A stretch of 64,000 bases of DNA, taken from NCBI RefSeq assembly GCF_036934945.1, contig NC_088232.1, positions 25,923,573 through 25,987,572 of the forward strand, written 5' to 3'. Positions 21,709-32,644 of the stretch are shown piece after piece. Origin of the DNA: Oncorhynchus masou masou. Its lineage: Eukaryota; Chordata; Actinopteri; Salmoniformes; Salmonidae. Position 1 is the stretch's first letter, and each line of letters opens with the position of its first letter. The notes below the pieces were generated by a model, which did not search any database, was not told the origin of the DNA, and saw only the letters and a list, made by a program, of their open reading frames with translations. Position numbers and translations under genes: made by a program.

Positions 21709-22254
21709 ACGATGAATCACATGACATGCCGCGCCAGAGAAATCTTGCATGGCATGGCAGCCTGTATGATTTTCTAATCACGGGGGGTCGTGTCTCCAGA
21801 GCACACAGGAAGGTCATAGCACCACAGGGTAATGAAAGCAACACTGCTGCCCACTGACAAAGCAGACAGCAGGATCATGTTCATTACCACACTGTAATTT
21901 TTTAACATTGATTTCTCTTTCAGGCTGTACATACTGCTGTTTGTGTTTGTGTGGGGGGACCAGAAATAAAAAGGATGGTGGGAGGAACGAGGAGGAAATG
22001 AATATGATATTGTAATGGATTTATGTGCATTGGATTACAAACAAAGAATGTCACGCCCATGCAAATATGCCCATCAATGTAAATTGGTAGCTATTTTTAC
22101 TGACTCTAAAATCTCAGTGCAATCTTTAAGTGACAGCTACGTGTGATGGTTTATACACATAGAGACAGAGAACCTTCAAAAAGCACTTTTTGATGATTCT
22201 CCAATTCCCTATTGAGTGCATTGCTTTTGAACAGGACCCATTGATTTCCATATA
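21709..22254. other. no gene seen
   Basis: Spacer without recognised features. A short purine-rich stretch (GGTGGGAGGAACGAGGAGGA) lies near 21980. Confidence 0.5.
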
Positions 22255-22560
22255 CACTACCATTCAAAGCTTTTGGGTCACTTAGAAATGTCCTTGTTTT
22301 TGAAAGAAGAGCACATTTTTTGTCCATTAAAATAACATCAAATTGATCAGATATACAGTGTAGACATTGTTAATGTTGTAAATGACTATCGTAGCTGGAA
22401 ACGGCTGATTTGTTATGAAATATCCGCATAGGCATACAGAGATCTATTATCAACAACCATCACTCCTGTGTTCCAATGGCACGTTGTGTTAGCCAATCCA
22501 AGTTTACCATTTTAAAAGGCTTATTGATCATTAGAAAACCCTTTTGCAATTATGTTAGCA

Positions 22561-22612
22561 CAGCCGAAAACTGTTGTACTGATTCACACAGCCGAAAACT
22601 GTTGTACTGATT
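22561..22612. repeat. 24-base duplication at the LINE insertion point
   Basis: CAGCCGAAAACTGTTGTACT plus GATT occurs at 22561-22584 and again at 22589-22612, separated by CACA and ending exactly where the LINE starts. There is no copy at the 3' junction, so it is not a normal target duplication. Confidence 0.85.
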
Positions 22613-23823
22613 CCACCTCTACGCAGACGACACCATTCTATATACTTCCGGCCCGTCCTTGGACACTGTGCTATCTAACCTCCAAACGAGCTTCAATGCC
22701 ATACAACACTCCTTCCGTGGCCTCCAACTGCTCTTAAACGCTAGTAAAACCAAATGCATGCTTTTCAACCGATCGCTGCATGCACCCGCATGCCCGACGA
22801 GCATCACCACCCTGGATGGTTCCGACCTTGAATATGTGGACACCTATAAGTACCTAGGTGTCTGGCTAGACTGTAAACTCTCCTTCCAGACTCATATCAA
22901 ACATCTCCAATCGAAAATCAAATCAAGAGTCGGCTTTCTATTCCGCAACAAAGCCTCCGTCACTCACGCCGCCAAACTTACCCTAGTAAAACTGACTATC
23001 CTACCGATCCTCGACTTCGGCGATGTCATCTACAAAATTGCTTCCAACACTCTACTCAGCAAACTGGATGCAGTTTATCACAGTGCCATCCGTTTTGTCA
23101 CTAAAGCACCTTATACCATCCACCACTGCGACTTGTATGCTCTAGTCGGCTGGCCCTCGCTACATATTCGTCGCCAGACCCACTGGCTCCAGGTCATCTA
23201 CAAGTCCATGCTAGGTAAAGCTCCGCCTTATCTCAGTTCACTGGTCACGATGGCAACACCCATCCGTAGCACGCGCTCCAGCAGGTGTATCTCACTGATC
23301 ATCCCTAACACCTCATTTGGCCGCCTTTCGTTCCAGTACTCTGCTGCCTGTGACTGGAACGAATTGCAAAAATCCCTGAAGTTGGAGACTTTTATCTCCC
23401 TCACCAACTTCAAACATGTGCTATCTGAGCAGCTAACCGATCGCTGCAGCTGTACATAGTCTATTGGTAAATAGCCCACCCTTTTTCACCTACCTCATCC
23501 CCACACTGTTTTTATTTATTTACTTTTCTGCTCTTTTGCACACCAGTATCTCTACCTGTACATGACCATCTGATCATTTATCACTCCAGTGCGAATCTGC
23601 AAAATTGTAATCATTTGCCTACCTCCTCATGCCTTTTGCACACAATGTATATAGACTCCCCTTTTTTGTACTGTGTTATTGACTTGTTAATTGTTTACTC
23701 CATGTGTAACTCTGTGTTGTCTGTTCACACTGCTAAGCTTTATCTTGGCCAGGCAGCAGTTGCAAATGAGAACTTGTTCTCAACTAGCCTACCTGGTTAA
23801 ATAAAGGTGAAATATATATATAT
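22613..23823 (+). mobile_element. RSg-1-type LINE, 5'-truncated
   Basis: This copy begins inside ORF2 just before the YADD block (HLYADDTILYTSGPS) and runs without a stop to 23459. A 360-base 3' UTR follows, ending TTCTCAACTAGCCTACCTGG and TTAAATAAAGGTGAAAT plus AT repeats. The tail matches the 3' tail of the HpaI SINEs here, which is the known LINE/SINE partnership in salmonids. The clean reading frame indicates a fairly young insertion. Confidence 0.9.
22614..23459 (+). pseudogene. C-terminal part of LINE reverse transcriptase ORF2
   Basis: 281 open codons from HLYADD (RT catalytic block C, two Asp) through LLLNASKTKCMLFNRS, YLGVWLDCKLSFQTHIKHLQ (thumb region), VYHSAIRFVTKAP and HWLQVIYKSMLGKAPPYLSS to a natural stop (RCSCT then TAG). 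The endonuclease and RT blocks A and B are missing because of 5' truncation, so it is not an independent gene although it is open. It is nearly identical to the minus-strand piece at 56681-56085. Confidence 0.9.
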
Positions 23824-23983
23824 TTTTTTAAAGAAGCAATGAAACGGGCCTTCTTTAGACTAGTTGAGTATCTGGAGCACCAGTATTTGTGGGTTCGATT
23901 CCAGGCTCAAAATGGACAGAAACAAAGCGCTTTCTTCTGAAACTCATCAGTCTATTTTTGTTCTGAGAAATTAAGGCTATTCC

Positions 23984-24316
23984 ATGAGAGAAATTGCCAA
24001 GAAACTGAACATCTTGTACAACGCTGTGTACTACTCCCTTCACAGAACTGGCTCTAGCCAGAATGAAAAGAGGAGTCAGAGGCCCCGGTACACAAATGAG
24101 CAAGAGGACAAGTACATTAGAGTGTCTAGTTTGAGAAACAGACACCTCACAAGTCATCAACTGGCAGCTTCATTAAATAGTACCCGCAAAACACCAGTCT
24201 CAAAATCAACAGTGGAGAGGCGACTCCATGATGCTGGCTTTTTAGGCAGAGTTTCTCTGTCCAGTGTCTGTGTTATGTTGCCCATCCTAATCTTTTCTTT
24301 TTATTGGCCAGTCTGA
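23984..24316 (+). pseudogene. truncated Tc1-like transposase (DNA-binding half)
   Basis: A 110-codon open frame starts MREIAKKLNI and contains VYYSLHRTGSSQNEKRSQRP (end of the first helix-turn-helix and GRPR-like linker), a second helix-turn-helix (RNRHLTSHQLAASLN, SKSTVERRLHDAGFLGR), then an unrelated hydrophobic end from the 3' untranslated part. The whole DDE catalytic domain has been deleted. It could at most bind the terminal repeats; expression is unknown. Confidence 0.8.
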
Positions 24317-24534
24317 GGTATGGCTTTTTCTTTGCAACTCTGCCTAGAAGGCCAGTTTTATTGCTTCTTTAATCAGTACAACAGTTTTCAGCTGTTTCAG
24401 CTGTTTTAATGTCTACACTGTATTCCTAATCAATTTGATGTTATTTTAATGGGGACAAAATGTGCTTTTCTTTCAAAAATAAGGACATTTCTAAGTGACC
24501 CCAGACTTTGAACGATGGTGTATGTAATATAGTT

Positions 24535-24728
24535 CCATACCTCTAGTATTACTTCCATTACTTGTTGTTTTTGACTTGACTCTATTATTCCTATTATTGA
24601 CAATGATTACATTAATGTACTGCATTTGTGAGGGAGCTGGCACATAAGCATTTTGCTGCACCTTTTATATCTGCTGTCAACTGTGTATGTGACGAATAAC
24701 ATTTCATTCGGTTTGATTCGATTTAGTA
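24535..24728 (+). mobile_element. LINE 3' tail fragment
   Basis: GCATTTTGCTGCACC and GTATGTGACGAATAACATTTC, followed by GGTTTGATTCGATTTAG, are the typical end of a widespread salmonid LINE. No coding part is attached. Confidence 0.65.
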
Positions 24729-26146
24729 AACATTATTTTATCAGTGCCACAAATCTCTGGAAGTGACTACTTTTCTGAAACTATTGGACTGACTGCCTTC
24801 AACTGATGGCAGGGCTGTATCTGTAACGGCATGTTGAAGATAGAAATAGAATGAATAGAGCACAAAATCTCCAATACTATTCCAGTCTATCTGACAGTCA
24901 CATTTGACCTTCACATTCTCTTAAATGTCCATTGCCCCAGGTGTACATAATCAAGTCAAACCAATTGACCAATTATATTTTGTATACATACTCTAAGTAT
25001 AAATAAGTTGTGACGCTCAACTACTGTATGACTCTTTCAGCATACACTGAAAAGATCAAAAGCTGCAATTAATTGAATTATACCTGAAAATACTGCAGAG
25101 GGGGCATCTGAGGGTAAGCGCTCTTGTTTCAAACACACACCCTGAAGAAGGCACAGTGATAACAAATGTTGGTGATTTACCCAATAAATTACTGGGGAGA
25201 TAATGTATAGAGTGTGCGACTCTCCTTATTTGTATATCTTATAGTTTATTCGCCATTAGTCAGCACCTACATATAATAATTTTCTCTGGGTGTCCGCCAG
25301 CTCAAGTTTTTATTCAAACAAACGCTATACCATCTTAAAAGGGATAGTTTACTCAGAATACAAACAAACATGATTTTCCACCTACCTTGGCTTTAGTTGA
25401 TTCAAGCAGGCATTTTTTGGGATATTTAGTTTCCTTTCGATACTTAATAGCCATGTTTTGTTACTCTTAGCATTCTCAGTAACACGTAACATTAAACTGC
25501 TATTATGCCTGTGTAATAAAACAGGAATTACTTTGAGAGACATTTTATTAGCATGTTGTTACCATAATAATTGGTCATTTGTATAACACTGTACACGAGA
25601 GGAATTGTGACTGTTCCTTTTTCCACTTATGCAATAATTCCATTATGTCATTAAATAAAGCAATCTTCCAAATCTAACAACAATTTTGCTATTGTAATAA
25701 TCACAAAGTTACTATACATGTATAAGAACTTGTTGTCAAGTGTTATTATATTATCTTATGTCTCATTCTTTATGAAAATATATTTGTTAGTAATTTTGAA
25801 GCTGCAAATGTGACCTACTCTAATGTTCAGGTGATTCCATGTCCTTCATGTATTTAATTATAGGCTATAGGCTATATTAAGATGAATATCTAGGAGCCCT
25901 CCAAACCTTCAAATACTTCAAGTAATTCAAAAGTAATTCAACTAAGTGCCAGTTATGCAGCCAGGAATGATTGTCAGTAAAGCAGTGAGGTAGTTGAGGT
26001 AGTTGAGAGCTGTTCACACTCGGTGATGCCCTGAACAACGTTGAGGTGTAGTGAAGTAAGCTAAGATCATTCTTGGACGCACACAGACAGCATTTTCATG
26101 ATATCTACTTGAAATTGATATTACAGTGAGAGTGAGACAGATATAT

Positions 26147-26149
<3 letters not shown>
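24729..26149. other. no gene seen; one retroelement relic at 25085-25200
   Basis: AT-rich spacer with frequent short A/T runs. The only recognised piece is a Penelope-like end at 25085-25200 (separate entry). Confidence 0.5.
25085..25200 (+). mobile_element. possible Penelope-like element end with decayed ribozyme motif
   Basis: The segment CACCCTGAAGAAGGCACAGT followed by GATAACAAATGTTGGTG resembles the conserved CTGANGA...GAAA stretch at the ends of Penelope-like retroelements, which forms a hammerhead ribozyme. Here GAAA has become CAAA, so cleavage is not expected. A short region without coding support; the call is weak. Confidence 0.4.
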
Positions 26150-26184
<35 letters not shown>

Positions 26185-26198
26185 AGAGAGAACGAGAG
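26150..26198. repeat. (GA)n microsatellite
   Basis: Almost uninterrupted AG repeats, then AAAGAGAAAGAGAG. Open frames across it (RERERE or SLSLSL) are repeat artefacts. Confidence 0.95.
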
Positions 26199-27647
26199 TA
26201 AAAAGTAAGACGTTGTCAGTAGGATATGTCCTTGAGGCAAGTGGAGGCATGAGGTGTATGTATGTAGATGGATGTTCCTTCGCGTACTCCAACGCAGTGC
26301 TCTGCTCATAGGATGGTTGTTGCCTGTTTACGTGTAAGCAAATTATAGGGTGCTACAGAATACAAAATGGGAAGTGCCACAGCATTGAAAACAACATTTT
26401 TGCCTTCCTTTCATGATGGGACATGATTTGTCTGTCCTGAATGTGTAATTGGCCACAAGAGTGGCAATACAAGTACTGTCTTATTCCATTCAACCAAAGT
26501 TCAGGAAGTCCATGCTAATTTGAAAAGTCTGAAAGGGTCCTTTATTTACCACACGAGTTTGAGGCAGGATTGAAAGGTTTCTTTTACCAGACTTTTCTCT
26601 CTTATTAAAAAAGGAAAACATCTGAACAAAAGTAGTACTCATATTGGCCAAGTCTCACTTTATTACACAGCCAGAACAATAAACCTTCAAATCTCAGTAA
26701 TATAAAAATGTTCTTCTGTCTCACAGCATACTTGCCTTCAGCCTTCTAACTATACTACAGTGTTCACATTGAGATAATTCTACATTGCTTGAGCTCAACA
26801 ACAATGTGTTATGAAATTAGCTATCACAGCACAGCGCTTGGACACATGGAATAACGGTAAATTACTAATAATCCCACTCGTCAACACAGTCACACTCAAT
26901 GTTTAGGACAAGGCAGAGTTGTGCAAGTGGTACTGTTCCATCCTGTTCATCAATAAAATATGGCTGAGTGACAGTGCAGTGGCATGCAAACAGGAGGAGT
27001 ATTAGGGGAGCGATGTGCAGAAGACGCTCAAACCAATGAATAATGCACCCGGCCAAAACATGAACACTCCTCTATAATTAACACTGATCACATTTTACAC
27101 ACAACGCACATGTGAATTTTTAAATTGATGTAAAAGGAGACGTTACCATCGCACTCAAAATATTCTCTTTTTTGTTTTATATGTCAATACACACACACCC
27201 GGCCGGCGGGTGTACACAGAAGAGGGGGATGAGGAGACGGATGAAAGAGCCATGTGGCTTGGCAGCAGGCCCTGAGAACAGTGAGAGCGTTGACATGAAC
27301 GTCAACTGGAGTTAGGCTGGAATTGTGTCACGGTGCCTAAAATACCCATTGTAGAATCACATCAACGTGAGGACGTGTAAACTGTAATAACCTAGTCACA
27401 TGTTGTTTTCATCACATCACCAACTTAGTATTTTTCAAAGTGTTACGGATCATATTTACTTCTAACCTTAGAACCCCTTAACCCCTAAACACTACCCACT
27501 GGGTGCAGACGTCAATTCAATGTCTATTCCACATTGGATCAACGTATTTTCATTGAAATGACATGGGAACAACACTGATTCAACCAGTGTGTGCCCAGTG
27601 GGTAACCACTTAACTCATTAAATATTATCCTTATCTAGGGTAACTGC
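26199..27647. other. no gene seen
   Basis: No recognisable gene or repeat family. Contains a short CACACACACCCGGCCGGCGGG stretch near 27190 and a paired ACTGGGTGCAGACG / CCAGTGTGTGCCCAGTGGGT motif near 27500-27605, possibly a small degenerate palindromic repeat. Confidence 0.45.
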
Positions 27648-27843
27648 CGGGGTGGCAGGTACCCTAGTGGTTAGAGCATTGGACTTGTGACCAGAAGGTT
27701 GCAAGATCAAATCCCTGAGCTGACAAGGTAAAAATCCATCATTCTTCTCCTGAACAAGGCAGTTATCCCACTGTTACAAGGCCCTCCTTGAAAATAAGAT
27801 TTCTTTCTTAACTGACTTGCCTAGTTAAATAAGGATAAAATCC
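27648..27843 (+). mobile_element. HpaI-type SINE, diverged
   Basis: The head CAGGTACCCTAGTGGTTAG, the B-box region GGTTGCAAGATCAAATCCC, the body GAGCTGACAAGGTAAAAATC and the tail TTAAATAAGGATAAAAT identify it. More substitutions than the copies at 1919 or 15812, so probably older. Confidence 0.9.
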
Positions 27844-27851
27844 TTAACCTG

Positions 27852-28402
27852 ACACTTTTGTAGTTCTACGACGTGATATCTTTCAAAAAAATCCATGTTA
27901 GAAAGGATTACCTACAGTACATATACTGACCAGCTCATGTTATAGACAGAAGCGTGCTACATGGCTGACCAATCTGAACTCATGTCTCGGCATGTCCAGC
28001 CCTAATAACTAGTTTCAGGAAACTAAGGGTATGTCGCATGTCACTGCTTCACAGGAGAGGCATTTGAAAGTAAAACTTTTTTTCTCTCGCAGAAATGCCT
28101 TCTGGAACATGTGAACGTTCATGTGCCTTAATAACAAACTTGTACGCCATTTGTAAATACAAATATTATTTTTAAATTTAGAGCCTAGTTGGTTTAGCCT
28201 GTAAAAAGACAGGAACCTTCCAATTAGACATGATTAGTTGAGATAATGGATGGGCTGGACATGCCGAGACATGAGTTCAGATTGGTCTGCCATGTAGCAT
28301 GCTTCTGTCTATAACATGAGCTGGTCAGTATACGTACTGTAGTTAATTCTGTCTAACAAGGATTTTTTTTAAAGATATCACGTAGTAGAACTGCAAAAGT
28401 GT
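27852..28402. mobile_element. foldback element with about 150-base inverted arms
   Basis: The left arm (27852-28002) and the right arm (28250-28402) are near-perfect reverse complements, starting ACACTTTTG and ending CAAAAGTGT. Diagnostic pairs are GACCAGCTCATGTTATAGAC with GTCTATAACATGAGCTGGTC, and CATGTCTCGGCATGTCCAGCC with GGCTGGACATGCCGAGACATG. A 250-base AT-rich spacer separates them. No coding. Probably a non-autonomous DNA transposon with long terminal inverted repeats. Confidence 0.8.
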
Positions 28403-29985
28403 TGCTCTCCACTTTCTGGAGGACAGAATTTTGAAATCAGTGGAATGTCCGGTGGAATTAGACTATGATAGCTAAGGAGATGGAGAAAATTCTGGCATTT
28501 GTTTGCAAATATGCAGAGGGAGTCAAAAAGAGAACACACAGAAGGCTGTTGTATAAAACACCTGTCTCCGGATTACATCTTCAAACTAGGGGAAACCATG
28601 GCATCCTCGACAGAAAGGGAGAAGCGTCCTTTCATAAATACGAGTAAGAGAGTCTAGCTAGCTACATTTTCAGATATTAGACGTTTCTAATTTTGTCAAA
28701 AGTCATCTTAATTTCAAGATAAAGCATAGTGTTAGCTAGCTAAGTAACGTTACCTGGCTGGCTCACTAGCTAACGTTACCTTTATGATATGTGTAGTAAT
28801 ATTATTAGTATCTCAAAGCCATTTGTATTGCTAGTTATAGCCTAATGTTAGCTAGCTAGCCAACATTGAACCTGGTTGGTTAGCTAACTGCAGATTCATG
28901 CAGGGTATTAATGTTATGAGTTGGGATTGTGGTTAATTGTTTAGCTAGCTAGCTACATGTCTAAACAAAAGACTCCACTATGCAAGGTACCATTTCACTG
29001 TACTGTTTACACCTTCTGTATCCTGTGCAACTGGCAAATAAACATTGATTTTATTTGATACCCTATGTGTTTACCAGAGACAGTAATGTAAAGACATGAC
29101 CTGCACCAAAGTCAAATTAGTATATACTGTAACATTATGCCAATGAGACAGTGTCCAAGATCTAAAATACTGCGGTAGAATGGCCTTCTTTTATTTCATC
29201 ACACTCACAACCATAAGAAATTTTCTGTAATTGGCTCGACATTAACTTGTAAATAATGATCTTGTTGTGAGTTTATTTTCCTGTAGTAATGAAGACAAAT
29301 GAGCTAAAGTGAAGACGTTGTCAGCTATATGATATGGTCATTACTTGAACTGGCTAGCCAGCTAACTTAACATTAGATAGCTAGCAAACAAGCTAAAAAC
29401 GAACCAAAACATTGTTTAGAAATTAGCTTTTAGTTGCCTGGTTTGCTATATTGACATATACTAAATTTGTTTTTAAATAGGTGGGTTTATGGTATTAAAA
29501 TACACAAGTTATACTATTTCGGACCATCAGGCTGCTGATGTCATGCAGCCTGTAGTTTGTGTTTATACTTTTTCATAACGACAACGACAAGTTTGATGTA
29601 GGACGATAATAGAATGATGTCATGATGTCACTGCGACAACTGTCGACAGATGTAGTATAAACCATCCTTCAGTCTTGAAATCTTTGGATGTTTAGTAGAT
29701 GTGAATCATTAAAGGAATGGGTGGAACTAAGGCTTGAGAGGGTGTGATCGATACTGAATGGGTGTAAACAAAGGAGAGCTCTCCAATAGGTTTACCAAAA
29801 GATTTAAGGGCCGTTTTCTCAAAATTGAGGTTACAAGTTTACCAAATATCAAAGCATAATTACTTTCCCGTTGTTCCTCAACTGTAGTGTATGATATACA
29901 ATTTTCTAGCTCTGAGTCTCTACTTTTATCCAATGCAAAAAGCATAATTTATACATAAGACTGAATCGAGCCAGTCGATCACATA
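28403..29985. other. no supported gene; GCTAGC/AACGTT-rich tract
   Basis: The stretch 28655-28960 repeats TAGCTAGCTA and TAACGTTACC many times on both strands, a low-complexity palindromic pattern common in salmonid intergenic DNA. A mini-exon-like ATG with splice donor at 28598-28643 is discussed as a finding. Other parts show nothing. Confidence 0.4.
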
Positions 29986-30944
29986 CAGTGGGGGAAAAAA
30001 AAGTATTTAGTCAGCCACCAATTGTGCAAGTTCTCCCACTTAAAAAGAGGTACACTTCAACTATGATAGACAAAATGAGAACAGTCACACTCCAAACTCC
30101 ACTATGGCCAAGACTAAAGAGCTGTCAAAGGACACCAGAAACAAAATTGTAGACCTGCACCAGGCTGGGAAGACTGAATCTGCAATATGTAAGCAGCTTG
30201 GTTTGAAGAAATCAACTGTGGGAGCAATTATAAGGAAATGGAAGACATACAAGACCACTGATAATCTCTCTCTATCTGGGGCTCCACGCAAGATCTCACC
30301 CCGTGGGGTCAAAATGATCACAAGAACGGCGAGCAAAAATCCCAGAACCACACGGGGGGACCTAGTGAATGACCTGCAGAAAGCTGGGACCAAAGTAACA
30401 AAGCCTACCATCAGCAAGGGCATTGAAGATGAAACGTGGCTGGGTCTTTCAGCATGACAATGATCCCAAACACACCGCCCGGGCAATGAAGGAGTGGCTT
30501 CGTAAGAAGCATTTCAAGGTCCTGGAGTGGCCTAGCCAGTCTCCAGATCTCAACCCCATAGAAAATCTTTGGAGGGAGTTGAAAGTCCGTGTTGCCCAGC
30601 AAAAGCCCCAAAATATCACTGCTCTAGAGGAGATCTGCATGGAGGAATGGGCCAAAATACCAGCAACAGTGTGTGAAAACCTTGTGAAAATGTTTGACCT
30701 CTGTCATTGCCAAGAAAGGGTATATAACAAAGTATTGAGATAAACTTTTGTTATTGACCAAATACTTATTTTCCACCATAATTTGCAAATAAATTAATTA
30801 AAAATCCTACAATGTGATTTTCTGGATTTTTATCTCATTTTGTCTGTCAGTGTACCTATGATGAAAATTACAGGCCTCTCTCATATTTTTAAGTGGGAGA
30901 ACTTGCACAATTGGTGGCTGACTAAATACTTATTTGCCCCACTG
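29986..30944 (+). mobile_element. Tc1-like element with internal deletion
   Basis: TA-flanked terminal repeats: CAGTGGGGGAAAAAAAAGTA then TTTAGTCAGCCACCAATTG at the left, CAATTGGTGGCTGACTAAAT then ACTTATTTGCCCCACTG at the right. At 959 bases it is well short of the usual 1.5-1.6 kb. It encodes the transposase N-terminal half and the C-terminal third, with the middle missing. Sequence decay is low, so this is a relatively recent derivative. Confidence 0.92.
30104..30743 (+). pseudogene. internally deleted Tc1-like transposase
   Basis: Codons 30104-30457 start MAKTKELSKDTRNKIVDLHQ and encode both helix-turn-helix DNA-binding units (KTESAICKQLGLKKSTVGAI, then the GAPRKISPRG linker and RTTRGDLVNDLQ). 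After TISKG the frame changes, and 30423-30743 encodes the second and third catalytic acidic residues (FQHDNDPKHTA and PSQSPDLNPIENLWRELK) to the C-terminus. Missing in between are the rest of the second helix unit and the first catalytic Asp block, about 160 codons. The enzyme is inactive; the intact N-terminal half could still bind terminal repeats if made. Confidence 0.9.
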
Positions 30945-31850
30945 TATAATCCTGAGCAAAAAAAATATAAAAGATTTGACAACATTGTCAATACTATATG
31001 AAATGTACTGAAATAAAGATTTGACACAATTGGAAAAAAAAGTGACCATATGTTGCTAAATATAGAACACCAGTGCAAATATAGTCACCATTCTGATTAA
31101 TGTTTTTGGCAACTTTGGAGCAGCTTACATATATAGTAGAAGGGAATCATCTGGTGAAGGGGTGCTAAAGGGTTCTTATCTCAACTTGGCAGCCTTGCTG
31201 TTTAGCCTAGAGTCTCTCTCTTTCTCTCTCTCTCTCTCTCACTCACTCTCTTTCTCTCTGTGTGCAGTGGAGGGAAAATGGGTGGACAGTGTATGGATGC
31301 TTTCTTTATCGTAATAAGAGTGGTCAGCGTTAAAGCTGACCCCACACACACACAAACCCACTCATGCAGATGCAGATACAAACACACACACACACACACA
31401 TTAAGATAGCAGCTAGTGACCATGTCTTCAATAAGAATATTTCTGTCAAAATCATGTCTTCTAAGTTATTTGTATGCATGACCTGTGGTTGCATGTTTTT
31501 TCACTATTCCTTTTGCTTTTGTTGTAGACAAAACAAGACATAATGAAGCTGTGGATTCATTTTTTCCATGAATGAGTGACATGGTATTTCTTTCAGTTTC
31601 CTTTGGAGGAACATTTGCAATTTTCTTTTGTCTCTGCAAGGCTTTGACACCCTTTTGCATTTTAAATTAGAATAGTTTGAGTTGCGAAAAACACATTTGA
31701 CTATTCTATTCCAATCTCCCCTGAGTGAACGTAACTTCAAGCTGATTCAACAGAGCTAAGGCCTTCTAAAGACCTACAGTATATGTATTTATCTATTTTC
31801 AAACAGCTGAAGACGTAGCTTTACAAAGTTGATGATTAACGGGATGAAAA
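30945..31850. other. no gene seen; microsatellites
   Basis: Contains a (CT)n tract at 31212-31259 and (CA)n tracts at 31345-31356 and 31381-31400. No coding region or repeat family recognised. Confidence 0.6.
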
Positions 31851-32402
31851 TGTCACATCTGCTCCTGCAACGCCCTTTACTGCTCCTCCTGTGTCTCCTT
31901 GACCTGCTGACACTCCCCCAGTACTCTCTCCCTCCCTTCCTCTCCTCTCTGTGTGTGTGATTGTGTGGCTGGAGTCAGAGCAGATCTCCACCAGCTGCAA
32001 CCTGTTCCAGATCGTAATCTCTGCTCAGTCAGTCTACGTTTCTAGCCGTTTGTTACTATTCCGATGCTGTTATCCTGTTTTCCTTGCCTGACACTGTTTT
32101 CCTCTCCGCTACAGTTCTGCCCGCTCTGACTCTGGTCCCTGTCTCCAGTCCCACGTCTCGTCATCCTGCTACTCTGTCCTGGATTCCCACTCTACTACTC
32201 CCTTGGATCCCCCTCCGGACCTGTTTACCCTGTCTCAACCCCTCTTGCACCAGCCTCAGCCTCCGCACCTGGTTTCCAGCAACCCACCCGAGCTTCCCCT
32301 GACCTGCACTCCATCTCCCCCTGTGTTTCAATAAATTCTTGGTTACTTCATCCCAGTCTTCTTGTCTGAGCCTGCTCTTGGGTTCCCCTGTTCCACTCAG
32401 CA
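31851..32402 (+). mobile_element. probable solo LTR
   Basis: Starts TGTCACATCTGCTCCTGC, contains CAGCTGCAACCTGTTCCAGA, then CTGCCCGCTCTGACTCTGG and an AATAAATTC signal near 32331. It ends around CCACTCAGCA. Flanks GAAAA (31846-31850) and TAAAA (32403-32407) could be a one-mismatch 5-base target duplication. No internal region is attached. C/T-rich open frames here are artefacts. Confidence 0.55.
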
Positions 32403-32644
32403 TAAAATAATTCATTTTTCCTCAGCGATAAATGGTGGTGGCAGCAGTTTCTGCGTAATATTTCACATAAATCAGCAACTTAGAGGAAACATGAGATTAA
32501 ATCCAGAGCTGGAGGCTACAAAAGGCTGCTCCCCCCTAAGAGAGGCAGCAGCCGCCATTGTGCTGTATAAAGCAGGAAAGGCCTCTGCCTACTCTGATCA
32601 CAAGGAGACAATGGAGCATTCTGGAAGGAAGGTGCTCTGAGTCA

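Larger units (their letters stand above)
22255..24520 (+). mobile_element. Tc1-like deletion derivative split by a LINE
   Basis: TA-flanked ends CACTACCATTCAAAGCTTTT (left) and GACTTTGAACGATGGTG (right) are inverted repeats. Subterminal AAATGTCCTTGTTTTTGAAAG and its inverse CTTTCAAAAATAAGGACATTT agree. The outer 330 bases and 24,000-24,260 carry the transposase N-terminal half; the catalytic domain is deleted. A LINE 3' half (22613-23823) interrupts it, with the host sequence continuing at AAAGAAGCAATGAAAC. Confidence 0.88.

Noticed and set aside
26126..26311. Open frames across the GA tract (RERERE, SLSLSL)
   Set aside because: Produced by a dinucleotide repeat; no gene evidence.
32084..32415. 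C/T-rich open frames on both strands near 32.1-32.4 kb
   Set aside because: They lie in a probable LTR with biased composition and show no protein features.
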